This document shows, piece by piece, positions 28,909-36,061 of a stretch of 64,000 bases of DNA. This stretch comes from Dactylosporangium sp. AC04546. Lineage in GTDB: Bacteria > Actinomycetota > Actinomycetes > Mycobacteriales > Micromonosporaceae. The position numbers were made by a program, and so were the translations under genes. Numbering within the stretch: the stretch's first letter is position 1; the number at the start of each line of letters is the position of its first letter. A model generated the notes under the pieces. The model was not told the DNA's origin and ran no database searches. It saw only the letters and a list, made by a program, of their open reading frames with translations. The stretch lies in NCBI RefSeq assembly GCF_022095675.1, contig NZ_JAHYSG010000003.1, positions 1 to 64,000 on the forward strand, given 5' to 3'.

Positions 28909-29933
28909 CCTCCACGGCCATTCCCGCCAACCGGGCCGACGTCGAAGCCGCGCGGCTGCTCTTGAACCGGATGGGTATCTCGATCGCCGACCTGCAGTGC
29001 GAGCAACCCACGCCAAAGCCCGTTCCAACCTTCGAGCAGTACGTCGAGGTCGTGTCGGCCGCGGTAAGCGACAGCAGCCGGCGAGCATACGGCAGCTACT
29101 GGAAGCGCGCGCTTACGAAGTGGGCTGGTCGCCCGCTCGACGACATCAAGGCTTCTGAGATCGAGTCCCTGGTCGAGGAGGTGAAGGCCACCCGCGTACT
29201 CCGCAGCAACGGGCGGGGCGGGCACGGCAGCGCCGAGAACATGATCGCCGCGTTGCGTTGCCTGTACCGGCGGGCCGTCGCGGACGGGTACGTGACCGAG
29301 GCGCAGAACCCGGCACTCAAGGTGGCGAAGCCGAAGCGGCTGCAGAGCACCCGCCGAGCGTTGGCCGACGCACGACTCGCCGAGGTCAACGCCATCGCGG
29401 GCACAACCGGCGACGACCCGGCCCTGGACGCCCTCCTCATCCGGCTCCACACGGAGACGGCCTGCCGCCGAGGCGGCGCGCTCGCGCTCACCGTCGACGA
29501 CCTCGACGAGGAGCAGTGCCTGATCCTGCTGCGGGAAAAGGGCGGCACCTCCCGGTGGCAGCCGGTGTCGCCGACCTTGATGCGGCACCTACGCCAGCAC
29601 GCCGACGAACGCTGCCCAGAAGGTTCCGTGCAACTGTTGCGGTATCGGGACGGGCGCCCGGTAACCCGGCGCCGGTACGACCACATCTGGGTGCGCCTCG
29701 CCCGCCACCTGCCATGGGTGGCAAAGCAGAAGGTGAGCACGCACTGGCTTCGGCACACGACCCTGACCTGGGTCGAACGCAATTTCGGGTTCGCGGTTGC
29801 CCGAGAGTTCGCGGGACACGCCGAGGGCGGTAACGATGCCGGTTCGACGACAACGTACGTGCGGGCGACCATCCATGAGCTCGCGGCTGCTGTCGCGGCG
29901 ATGACGGGCGAACCCCACCCTCTTGCAACCTGA
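28905..29933 (+). CDS. Tyrosine-type site-specific recombinase
   Basis: A 342-residue phage-type integrase. The core-binding domain (about 40-140) is PTFEQYVEVVSAAVSDSSRRAYGSYWKRALTKW. The catalytic Arg is in LHTETACRRGGALAL, the second box is THWLRHTTLTW (His, Arg), then FAGHAEGG (His) and the nucleophile Tyr in TTTYVRATIHELA. All key residues are intact, so the enzyme may be active. It lies 585 bases from the tRNA-Leu 3' end and is oriented away from it. No matching second att core was found within the window. Confidence 0.93.
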   Translation: MTSTAIPANRADVEAARLLLNRMGISIADLQCEQPTPKPVPTFEQYVEVVSAAVSDSSRRAYGSYWKRALTKWAGRPLDDIKASEIESLVEEVKATRVLRSNGRGGHGSAENMIAALRCLYRRAVADGYVTEAQNPALKVAKPKRLQSTRRALADARLAEVNAIAGTTGDDPALDALLIRLHTETACRRGGALALTVDDLDEEQCLILLREKGGTSRWQPVSPTLMRHLRQHADERCPEGSVQLLRYRDGRPVTRRRYDHIWVRLARHLPWVAKQKVSTHWLRHTTLTWVERNFGFAVAREFAGHAEGGNDAGSTTTYVRATIHELAAAVAAMTGEPHPLAT

Positions 29934-29946
29934 CCATGGTGCGTCG

Positions 29947-29992
29947 CCGGACCGGTGGTGGGGGCCGCGAACAACTGCCACCACCGGTCCGG
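29947..29992. terminator. Bidirectional hairpin after the recombinase gene
   Basis: Perfect 15-bp inverted repeat CCGGACCGGTGGTGG / CCACCACCGGTCCGG with a 16-base loop, between the recombinase gene and the convergent small gene. Confidence 0.85.
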
Positions 29993-30004
29993 AGCCCCAA
30001 TTAC

Positions 30005-30244
30005 TCAGGACGACGAACGGTCCATACGTCGCCAGGCGTGATGGGCGTCGAGTAGATCTGCGAGGGCCACGCGGGCAGACGTCTCGTCGTCATACTCGGT
30101 GTGCCGGTTACGGCCAGAGTCCACGCCACCTTCCCGGACCCACACGTCCCAGCGCTCGCCGTCGGTCCGCAACCACACGTCGAGCCTGGCGAGACGGCCC
30201 CACACGCCGTTCCACCAGTGCTCAACCGTCCGCACCTTGCCCAC
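30005..30244 (-). CDS. Small Trp-rich protein of unknown function, LexA-controlled
   Basis: About 79 residues from the GTG at 30244 (GTG at 30235 is an alternative). The sequence KVRTVEHWWNGVWGRLARLDVWLRTDGERWDVWVREGG has seven Trp residues and alternating hydrophobic strands, followed by a helix ETSARVALADLLDAHHAW. I do not recognise a named family. A perfect LexA-type box lies just upstream (30258-30275), so expression after DNA damage is expected. It is convergent with the recombinase gene. Confidence 0.65.
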   Translation of the reverse strand: MGKVRTVEHWWNGVWGRLARLDVWLRTDGERWDVWVREGGVDSGRNRHTEYDDETSARVALADLLDAHHAWRRMDRSSS

Positions 30245-30257
30245 GAAGGAGCATGCT

Positions 30258-30275
30258 ATCGAACGCTTGTTCGAT
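30258..30275 (-). promoter_or_regulatory. LexA (SOS) box
   Basis: ATCGAAC-GCTT-GTTCGAT, a perfect palindrome containing TCGAAC-N4-GTTCGA, the known actinobacterial LexA operator. It is 14 bases from the GTG of the small minus-strand gene, in position to block its promoter. Confidence 0.85.
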
Positions 30276-30397
30276 GCGCTGGCAAACGCGTACTTGCCTC
30301 GCGCCCCTCGGAGGCGCATCGCGGCACTGGCCCGCTTCGCGCCACCACGAGCCACGGGACAGAGCGCCCTAGTTCGCGTCGGCCAGGAGATCGCTCG

Positions 30398-30420
30398 TTA
30401 TTGCAAGTAATGTGCAATAA
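30398..30420 (+). promoter_or_regulatory. Nur-type (nickel regulator) box
   Basis: TTATTGCA-AGTAATG-TGCAATAA, perfect 8-bp arms with a 7-base spacer; inside it is TGCAA-N5-GTGCA, close to the Streptomyces Nur motif tGCaa-n5-ttGCA. It lies 40 bases before the MFS start. It is the most symmetric of the five such sites in the window. Confidence 0.7.
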
Positions 30421-30459
30421 GGGCTAGGGTGCTGCTGAGCACGGGAAGTGGAGGAGCTT

Positions 30460-31686
30460 GTGCTGGCGCACCTCGTCCCGGACGCCGGGCCGCAGCGGGT
30501 GCTCGCCGCCTCCAACTTCGTCTACACCGTCGGCAGCGGCCTTTACCTGACCGCGGGAGTGCTGTACTTCACCGAGGCCGTCGACCTTCCGCCGGCCCAG
30601 GTCGGACTCGGGCTCGGGATCGCCGGGGCGGTCGCGCTCAGCTTGGGCGTCGGGGTCGGTCATCTCGCCGACCGGTGCGGCGCCCGGCGGGTGTACGCGG
30701 CCACGCTGCTCGTGCAGGCGCTCGCGACGGCCGGGTTCCTGCTCGTGGAGAGCTTCTGGCCGTTCGTCGCCGCCGTGAGTGCCGCGACCGGGGCGAAGGC
30801 GGCCGGGGTCGCCGCGCGCAGCCCGCTGATCCGGCAGTTCGGCGGTGACCGGCCGCAGCAGTTCCGGGCGTACCTGCGGGCGGTGACCAACGTCGGCGTC
30901 TCGTTCGGTGCGCTGCTGGCCGGGTGGGCGGTGCAGACCGGCACCCATTTCGCGTACGACCTCATGGCGGTGGGCATGTCCGTGGCCACGGTCGCGGCGG
31001 CGGTACTGCTGATCCTCGTCCCGCCCGTCGCGCCGACCCGATCGGTCGGCGGGCCGCGCTGGATCGCCCTGCGCGACCGGCCCTACCTGCTGCTGACCGG
31101 GCTCGACGGTCTGATGGCGATCCAGTTCAAGGTGCCCACCGTGATGATTCCACTGTGGGTGGTCGGCGCCACCCGGGCCCCGCACTGGATCATCTCCGCC
31201 ACGATGCTCACCGGCACGGTCATCGTCATCGTGTTCCAGGTCCGGGCGAGCCGGCGCATCGACTCCCCCACCGCGGCCGCGGCCGCCTACCGCCGCGCCG
31301 GGGTCGCGTTCCTCGCCGCGTGCGTGCTGATCTCGCTGACGGCCGGCATCCCGGGCTGGGTTGCTGCGGCGGTCCTCGTCGCGGCGGCTGTGGTGCACAC
31401 CGTCGGCGAGCTGTGGCACGCCGCCGCCGGGTTCGAGCTGTCGTTCGGCCTCGCCCCTGAGTGGGCCACGGGCCAGTACCTCGGCGTGTTCGGGCTCGGC
31501 GCGGGACTCGCCGAGGCCGTCGGGCCGGGCCTGCTGATCTGGCTGTGCATCACGTGGGGCACACCGGGCTGGTACGTCGTCGGAGCCCTGTTCCTCGCCA
31601 CCGGCCTGGTGATGCCCGCCGCCGTGCGCTGGGCCCGGCGGCGGCAGGAGCGGCATGACGCTGCCGCTCAGCCAGTCGCGGTGTGA
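30460..31686 (+). CDS. MFS transporter, probable Nur-regulon member
   Basis: About 408 residues with 12 predicted helices; the MFS loop 2-3 motif appears as VGHLADRCGARRVYAATLL. The GTG at 30460 follows GGAGG by 5 bases; the in-frame GTG at 30448 is an alternative. Helix 4-5 region has AKAAGVAARSPLIRQFGGDR. The family looks like drug/metabolite efflux permeases, with no His-rich loop of the kind seen in dedicated nickel permeases. A near-perfect Nur box directly upstream ties it to nickel homeostasis. It could move a nickel chelate or chelator (inference). Confidence 0.85.
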   Translation: MLAHLVPDAGPQRVLAASNFVYTVGSGLYLTAGVLYFTEAVDLPPAQVGLGLGIAGAVALSLGVGVGHLADRCGARRVYAATLLVQALATAGFLLVESFWPFVAAVSAATGAKAAGVAARSPLIRQFGGDRPQQFRAYLRAVTNVGVSFGALLAGWAVQTGTHFAYDLMAVGMSVATVAAAVLLILVPPVAPTRSVGGPRWIALRDRPYLLLTGLDGLMAIQFKVPTVMIPLWVVGATRAPHWIISATMLTGTVIVIVFQVRASRRIDSPTAAAAAYRRAGVAFLAACVLISLTAGIPGWVAAAVLVAAAVVHTVGELWHAAAGFELSFGLAPEWATGQYLGVFGLGAGLAEAVGPGLLIWLCITWGTPGWYVVGALFLATGLVMPAAVRWARRRQERHDAAAQPVAV

Positions 31687-31698
31687 ACGCCGACAGAT

Positions 31699-32289
31699 TC
31701 ACGGTTTCCCGGTGTCGCCCGTTTCGGACGGCGTGCGCGGTTCGTCGGCCACGAGCCGGAGCCGTCCCGCCGCAGCGGGCACCGGGGCGGCCACCGCGTC
31801 GAGCTCTGGTGGCCGGGACCAGCGCGACCGGCGCAGCCCACGGGCGGCCGACGTGGTGCTGTCGCGGAGCGACGGACGGGACAGCAGGACGACGAGCACG
31901 TAGCCGGCGATGAGCAGGGCGTGGCTGAGCAGCCGGTCACGGTCGACGCGCTGCTCGGTGAGGTCTTGGGCACTGAGCAGCACGAGCATGACGACGAAGG
32001 TCGTCAGGATCGGCAGTGCGTCCGCGGCCGCGGCGCGGCGGGCGGCGATGTAGACGAAGCCGGCGCCGATCGCGATGTTCCAGGCGGCGGACTCGTGCAG
32101 CAGATGGCCGCCGCCGTGCACGGGTGCGTCGAAGGCACCACTCACCTGCACCATGCCGAGTAGGAACTGTCCGGCGCCGAGCGCGCCGAGCGCAAGGCGC
32201 AGCACCTGCACGAGCGTGCTCGGCCGCCGGTCCGGCTCGGTCACCCCGGCGTCCGGCTGAAGCGGAACCAGATGCAGGTGCCGTGCCAT
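31699..32289 (-). CDS. Copper-cluster integral membrane protein
   Basis: A 196-residue protein with about four transmembrane helices: LVQVLRLALGALGAGQFLLG, AAWNIAIGAGFVYIAA, LPILTTFVVMLVLLSAQ and LLIAGYVLVVLL. The loop APVHGGGHLLHESAAWN between helices 1 and 2 has two His residues that could bind metal. The C-terminal 60 residues are hydrophilic. I do not recognise a named domain, but similar proteins accompany YcnI genes. An ECF-type promoter ends 6 bases before the ATG at 32289, so the transcript is probably leaderless. Confidence 0.75.
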   Translation of the reverse strand: MARHLHLVPLQPDAGVTEPDRRPSTLVQVLRLALGALGAGQFLLGMVQVSGAFDAPVHGGGHLLHESAAWNIAIGAGFVYIAARRAAAADALPILTTFVVMLVLLSAQDLTEQRVDRDRLLSHALLIAGYVLVVLLSRPSLRDSTTSAARGLRRSRWSRPPELDAVAAPVPAAAGRLRLVADEPRTPSETGDTGKP

Positions 32290-32295
32290 GCAGGG

Positions 32296-32324
32296 GTAGT
32301 CGCCGAACCGGCGGGCCGAGTTCC
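32296..32324 (-). promoter_or_regulatory. ECF-type promoter P1 (GGAAC-N17-CGACTAC)
   Basis: Reading the minus strand: GGAAC (32324-32320), 17 bases, CGACTAC (32302-32296), then 6 bases to the ATG. Identical -35, spacing and -10 to the promoters before the PepSY and PCuAC genes. Confidence 0.65.
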
Positions 32325-32336
32325 CGGGAAGTCCGT

Positions 32337-33050
32337 TCAGGCGGCGCGGCCGGCCCGGCGGTAGGCGAGCAGACCGGTGACGAGTCCGGCGAGGCCGAGG
32401 ATCAGGCCGAGGACGGCGAGGGTGATGGTGGTGCCGTCGTTGCCACCGTCGTTCATGGTGTCGGCAGCGTCCTGGGCGGCGCTGCCGCCGGTGCTGGTCG
32501 CGGTCGGGGCGCCGGCCTTGGTCAGCTTCAGCACCGGGGCCGGGTGTTCGGCCTCGCCGCCGGCGGCGGGTTCGTCGATCCAGCGGACGACCTCGCCGTC
32601 GGAGTAGGTCTGCAGGGCCTTGAAGACGATCTGGTCGGTCTCGGGCAGCGGGCCGAGGGAGACGTCGAACTCCTGGAACGTACCGGGCTTGATCGCGGAC
32701 TCGGCGTCGGCCGTCCAGGTGATCTTCGAGACGGCCTCGGTGATCTCGCCGTCGTCGGTCTTGACCGGGGTGGCCAGCTTGCCTTTCTCCGTCACAGCGG
32801 TCCAGCCGGGGACGGTCCTGAGCGACACCGAGGCGATCGGCTTGTCGGTGGGGATGGCGATCTCCAGCTTGACGGTGCCGGCGGTGTCCTTCTCGTTCGG
32901 TACCCGGAAGGTGACCTTGGTGTAGCCGCCCTGGGTGGCGGTGCTCGGGTTCACCGTGACGTGCGCGGACGCGGCGGTGGGGAACGCCAGGGCGGCGGCT
33001 GCGGCGGCCGCGACGGCGACGCCGGCGCGGGTCAGGTGGGTGAGTCGCAT
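32337..33050 (-). CDS. YcnI/DUF1775 copper-associated membrane-anchored protein
   Basis: A 237-residue secreted protein. A signal peptide ends at ASA, exposing AHVTVNPSTATQGGYTKVTFRVPNEKD; the N-terminal His after cleavage and a conserved Trp (DEVVRW-type, here GEVVRWIDEP) form the copper site known for YcnI. The cupredoxin-like domain covers about 30-165. A low-complexity linker and a C-terminal helix (TLAVLGLILGLAGLVTGLLAY) anchor it. The ATG at 33050 has AAAGGA upstream. Likely handles Cu(II) outside the membrane for delivery or detoxification. Confidence 0.92.
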   Translation of the reverse strand: MRLTHLTRAGVAVAAAAAAALAFPTAASAHVTVNPSTATQGGYTKVTFRVPNEKDTAGTVKLEIAIPTDKPIASVSLRTVPGWTAVTEKGKLATPVKTDDGEITEAVSKITWTADAESAIKPGTFQEFDVSLGPLPETDQIVFKALQTYSDGEVVRWIDEPAAGGEAEHPAPVLKLTKAGAPTATSTGGSAAQDAADTMNDGGNDGTTITLAVLGLILGLAGLVTGLLAYRRAGRAA

Positions 33051-33091
33051 GTGATCGGGGTCCTTTCGTCTGGGTTCGTCTGAGGGGTCCG

Positions 33092-33120
33092 GGAACTTCG
33101 GCGGCAGTTCCAGCGACCAA
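33092..33120 (+). promoter_or_regulatory. ECF-type promoter P2 (GGAAC-N17-CGACCAA)
   Basis: GGAAC, 17 bases, CGACCAA, 32 bases before the CopD-CtaG remnant. The -35 lies in a GGAACT-N8-AGTTCC palindrome, giving a second GGAAC toward ycnI, whose matching -10 is poor. Confidence 0.5.
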
Positions 33121-33152
33121 CTGCTCGATGTACAAGGTAGTGCACGCAAAAC

Positions 33153-33715
33153 ATGATTTTTCATAGTCTCGTACGCTGTGGGCTGATTGTCCTCTGTGGC
33201 GTCGTGCTGCTCGCGGTGACCCTGGTGGTGGCGTTGCGGTGGGGTGGCGGCGTCGCCGGATCGGCCATCCCCGGCCTGCCCGACCCGGGCGCCTCGACGC
33301 GGTGGGGGCTGCCGCTGGTCCGGGCAGCCGTCGACATCACCGGGGTGCTGACCGCAGGCTGGTGTGTCACGGCCGCGTGCTCGCGCTGCACGTGGTGAGC
33401 CTGTACGGGCTGTACTTCAGTGACCTGCTGGGCACGCTCATGCGGTACCACCTGGGACACCTCGCGATGCTGACCCACTTCGTGCTGGTCGGGTTCCTGT
33501 TCTTCTGGGTGCTCATCGGGATCGATCCGGGCCGCCGGGCGGTCGCGCCGCCGATCCTGCTGCTGCTCGTCGTGCGGTGGATCCGGGCCGACGAACGCGA
33601 GCAGCGCCGCCTCGACCGGGCCGCCGACCGCGCCGATGCGACCGGCGAGGAGGACGACCTCGCGCGGTACAACGCGTTCCTGCGCCAGGCCGCGGAGGCA
33701 ACGGAGCGTCGCTGA
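33153..33715 (+). pseudogene. Broken CopD-CtaG fusion gene (copper resistance/oxidase assembly)
   Basis: The first ~75 codons (MIFHSLVRCGLIVLCGVVLL ... VRAAVDITGVLTAGWCVTAA) match the N-terminus of the large actinobacterial CopD-CtaG fusion. The frame then shifts near 33385, and the remaining codons (LYGLYFSDLLGTLMRYHLGHLAMLTHFVLVGFLFFWVLIGIDPGRRAV, then LLLVVRWIRADEREQRRLDRAADRA and EEDDLARYNAFLRQAAE) match its C-terminus. A normal fusion is about 650 residues, so about 450 are missing from the middle, and a second smaller gap lies between PPILL and VVRWIRADE. The active periplasmic His/Met loops are lost. Confidence 0.75.
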
Positions 33716-33726
33716 AAAAGTCTGAC

Positions 33727-33755
33727 GGAACTTCCGGGGATACGCCGACGACTAC
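33727..33755 (+). promoter_or_regulatory. ECF-type promoter P3 (GGAAC-N17-CGACTAC)
   Basis: GGAAC at 33727-33731 and CGACTAC at 33749-33755 with exactly 17 bases between, 65 bases before the PepSY gene. Confidence 0.65.
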
Positions 33756-33820
33756 AACTCGACCCCCCGCCGCAGTCATCGGCGCCTGCGAATGTTTACC
33801 CGCCCCACCCGGAGGTAACC

Positions 33821-35302
33821 GTGTCCATCGCCACCGACATCTCGCCGCCCGCGGAGGAGCTGCCCGAGAAACCCGTCGCCGCGGCGCGGTCATGGTCGAT
33901 CGTGCCGCTGCTGACCCGGCTGCACTTCTACGCCGGCGTTCTCGTCGCGCCGCTGCTGGTCGTCGCAGCTGTCACCGGTCTGCTGTTCGTCTTCAGCCCG
34001 CAGCTCGACAGGCTCGTCTACGACAAGGAGCTGCACGTCGCCCAGGTCGGGCCCGGCCTGCCGAAGCCGCTGTCGGAGCAGGTCGCCGCCGCGATCGCCG
34101 CCCACCCCGACGGCGCCCTGGCCAGCGTCGTGCCGGCCGCAAAGCCGCACGCGAACACCAAGGTCGTGTTCACCGTTGCGGAGCTCGGCGAGAACCAGCA
34201 CACCGTCTACGTCGACCCCTACACCGGCGAGGTCCGCGGGCAGCTGACCACCTGGTTCGGATCGACCCCGCTGCAGACGACGCTGGACCAGCTGCACCGC
34301 GACCTGCTCCTGGGCGAGATCGGCACGGCGTACTCCGAGACCGCCGCGAGCTGGCTGTGGGTCCTCGCACTCGGCGGGCTGATCCTGTGGTGCAACCGGC
34401 AGTGGCGCCGCCGCGCCGAGACCCGCAAGGCGCGCAGCCGTGCCGAGGCCACCCTGACCTACGACCTGAGCGCCGCCAAGGGCGTGCGCCGCACCCGCAG
34501 CTTCCACGCCGCCACCGGCGTCTGGCTCGTCATCGGCCTGCTGTTCCTGTCCGCGACCGGCCTGACCTGGTCCACCTGGGCCGGCGCCAACTTCAGCGTC
34601 GCCCTGGACAATCTCGACGCCAGCCGGCCCGTGCTGGACACATCGCTCGGCGAGGCCCCGGCCCCGGCTGGAGGCGGCGGCCACCACGGCGACGGCGCCG
34701 CACCGGCCGCGGGGGATCCGGCACAGGTCGACGCCGTGCTGCACGTCGCCCGCACCAACGGCATCACCGGACCGATCGAGATCACCCCGCCGGCCGCCGA
34801 CGGCGCCGCCTGGTCCGTGACCCAGACCGACAACGTCTGGCCGGTGCATTTCGACAGCATCGCCGTCGACCCCGTCGCCGGCACCGTCACCGCCCGGTCG
34901 AACTTCGCCGACTGGCCGTTCCTGGCCAAGCTGAGCAGCTGGGGCATCCACGCCCACATGGGCTACCTGTTCGGGCTCATCAACCAGCTGCTGCTGGCTG
35001 CCCTCGCCCTCGGCCTGCTGTGCGTCATCGTCTGGGGCTATCGCATGTGGTGGCAGCGCCGCCCCACCCGCGCCGAGCGCCGCGCGCTCGCCGGACCGCC
35101 ACCGGCCCGCGGTGCCTGGCGCCGGCTGCGTGTGACCCTGCTGATCGTCGGCGTCATCGTCGCCGCGGCGATCGGCTGGGTCCTGCCCGCCTTCGGCGTC
35201 CCCCTCCTGGCCTTCCTCGTCTTGGACGGTGTGGTCGGCCTGGTGCAGCGGCGGCGGCGCAAGCCGCCCGTGCCCACCTCACCCGCTCCCGCCGGGGCCT
35301 GA
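33821..35302 (+). CDS. PepSY-domain membrane protein (PiuB/DUF2271-like reductase type)
   Basis: A 493-residue protein of the PepSY_TM family. Helix 1 is RLHFYAGVLVAPLLVVAAVTGLLFVF, and three more main helices follow (WLWVLALGGLILWC, TGVWLVIGLLFLSATGLTWS, LLLAALALGLLCVIVWGYRMWW). A PepSY domain lies between helices 1 and 2 (EQVAAAIAAHPDGALASVV...FTVAELGENQHTVYVDPYTGEVRGQ). The loop GGGGHHGDGAAPAAGD is His-rich. The conserved His residues in RLHFY and WGIHAHMGYLFG may bind haem. GGAGG precedes the GTG at 33821. Related proteins reduce iron siderophores or copper; here the neighbours suggest copper. Confidence 0.85.
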   Translation: MSIATDISPPAEELPEKPVAAARSWSIVPLLTRLHFYAGVLVAPLLVVAAVTGLLFVFSPQLDRLVYDKELHVAQVGPGLPKPLSEQVAAAIAAHPDGALASVVPAAKPHANTKVVFTVAELGENQHTVYVDPYTGEVRGQLTTWFGSTPLQTTLDQLHRDLLLGEIGTAYSETAASWLWVLALGGLILWCNRQWRRRAETRKARSRAEATLTYDLSAAKGVRRTRSFHAATGVWLVIGLLFLSATGLTWSTWAGANFSVALDNLDASRPVLDTSLGEAPAPAGGGGHHGDGAAPAAGDPAQVDAVLHVARTNGITGPIEITPPAADGAAWSVTQTDNVWPVHFDSIAVDPVAGTVTARSNFADWPFLAKLSSWGIHAHMGYLFGLINQLLLAALALGLLCVIVWGYRMWWQRRPTRAERRALAGPPPARGAWRRLRVTLLIVGVIVAAAIGWVLPAFGVPLLAFLVLDGVVGLVQRRRRKPPVPTSPAPAGA

Positions 35303-35308
35303 GAAAAG

Positions 35309-35340
35309 AAACCCGGGCCGCCAACCGGCGGCCCGGGTTT
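35309..35340. terminator. Bidirectional terminator between PepSY and copC genes
   Basis: Perfect 14-bp stem AAACCCGGGCCGCC / GGCGGCCCGGGTTT with loop AACC; A-rich on its left and T-rich on its right, so it serves both convergent genes. Confidence 0.92.
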
Positions 35341-35933
35341 CACCCCGCGACGCTCCGGCGACGCCACCACACCACGCCACCGACCAGCACCAGCACCACG
35401 GCCACACCGCCGAGCACCAGCCACACCACCCCGCCCGAGCCGCTGTCGTCGGACGCCGGATCGGCGGCGAGCGTCGGCGCCGCGCTGGACACGGTCCCGG
35501 CTGGTGCTGTGGTGGCCGACGGTGGCGGGCTGCTCGGTGCGGCGCTCGTGGGGGCGGCCGCGGCGTTGGTGAACGTGAACTGGCCCTCGATCGGATGCCC
35601 GTCGACGGAGACCGTGCGCCACGCCACCCGCACCGCCCCGTTGGGCAACGGCTTCACCGGCTGCGTCAGCGTCTTGTCGACCGACTTCGGCGCACCGTCG
35701 CTGTACGACACGCCGTCGGCGCCGGTCACGACCACGGTACTGAACTGCTGCTTCACCATCTCGTTGAAGGTGAACGTCACCGCCGCCAGCGGCGCGCCGA
35801 CCGTCGCGCCGTCGGCCGGGTCGGTCTTGACCAGTTTGGCGTGCGCCCACGCCGGTTGCGCCGGCACGAGCAGCACCAGCAGACCGGCGGCTGCAGCGGC
35901 CAGCGTCGCGCGGAGGGTCACAGGCAGTCGCAT
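35340..35933 (-). CDS. copC: CopC copper-binding secreted protein
   Basis: A 197-residue protein. The signal peptide ends at AWA, giving the mature N-terminus AHAKLVKTDPADGATV with the copper-binding N-terminal His. The second site region VSVDGHPIEGQFTFT completes the CopC cupredoxin-like domain (about residues 29-125). A Pro/Ser/Thr linker follows, then a transmembrane anchor (VVWLVLGGVAVVLVLVGGVVWW). ATG at 35933 has GGATGGAG 4 bases upstream. Binds Cu(II) outside the cell membrane. Confidence 0.94.
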   Translation of the reverse strand: MRLPVTLRATLAAAAAGLLVLLVPAQPAWAHAKLVKTDPADGATVGAPLAAVTFTFNEMVKQQFSTVVVTGADGVSYSDGAPKSVDKTLTQPVKPLPNGAVRVAWRTVSVDGHPIEGQFTFTNAAAAPTSAAPSSPPPSATTAPAGTVSSAAPTLAADPASDDSGSGGVVWLVLGGVAVVLVLVGGVVWWRRRSVAG

Positions 35934-35995
35934 GGACTCCATCCTGACCCGCCCCCGCGTCCCCGGCCACATCGGGGTACGCCGGAAAACAGCTG

Positions 35996-36024
35996 GGAAC
36001 TCGATGCGGGTGTGCGGCGACTAC
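35996..36024 (+). promoter_or_regulatory. ECF-type promoter P4 (GGAAC-N17-CGACTAC)
   Basis: GGAAC at 35996-36000 and CGACTAC at 36018-36024, 17 bases apart, 37 bases before the PCuAC gene. An inverted pair GGGGTACG (35974-35981) and CGTACCCC (36033-36040) flanks it, which may be an operator. Confidence 0.65.
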
Positions 36025-36061
36025 CTTGCCGACGTACCCCACCCACCGTGAAGGATGTCCG

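Noticed and set aside
33083..33111. A minus-strand ECF promoter for ycnI
   Set aside because: GGAAC is present but the -10 at 16-17 bases (GGACCCC) matches CGACTAC at only 4 of 7 positions.
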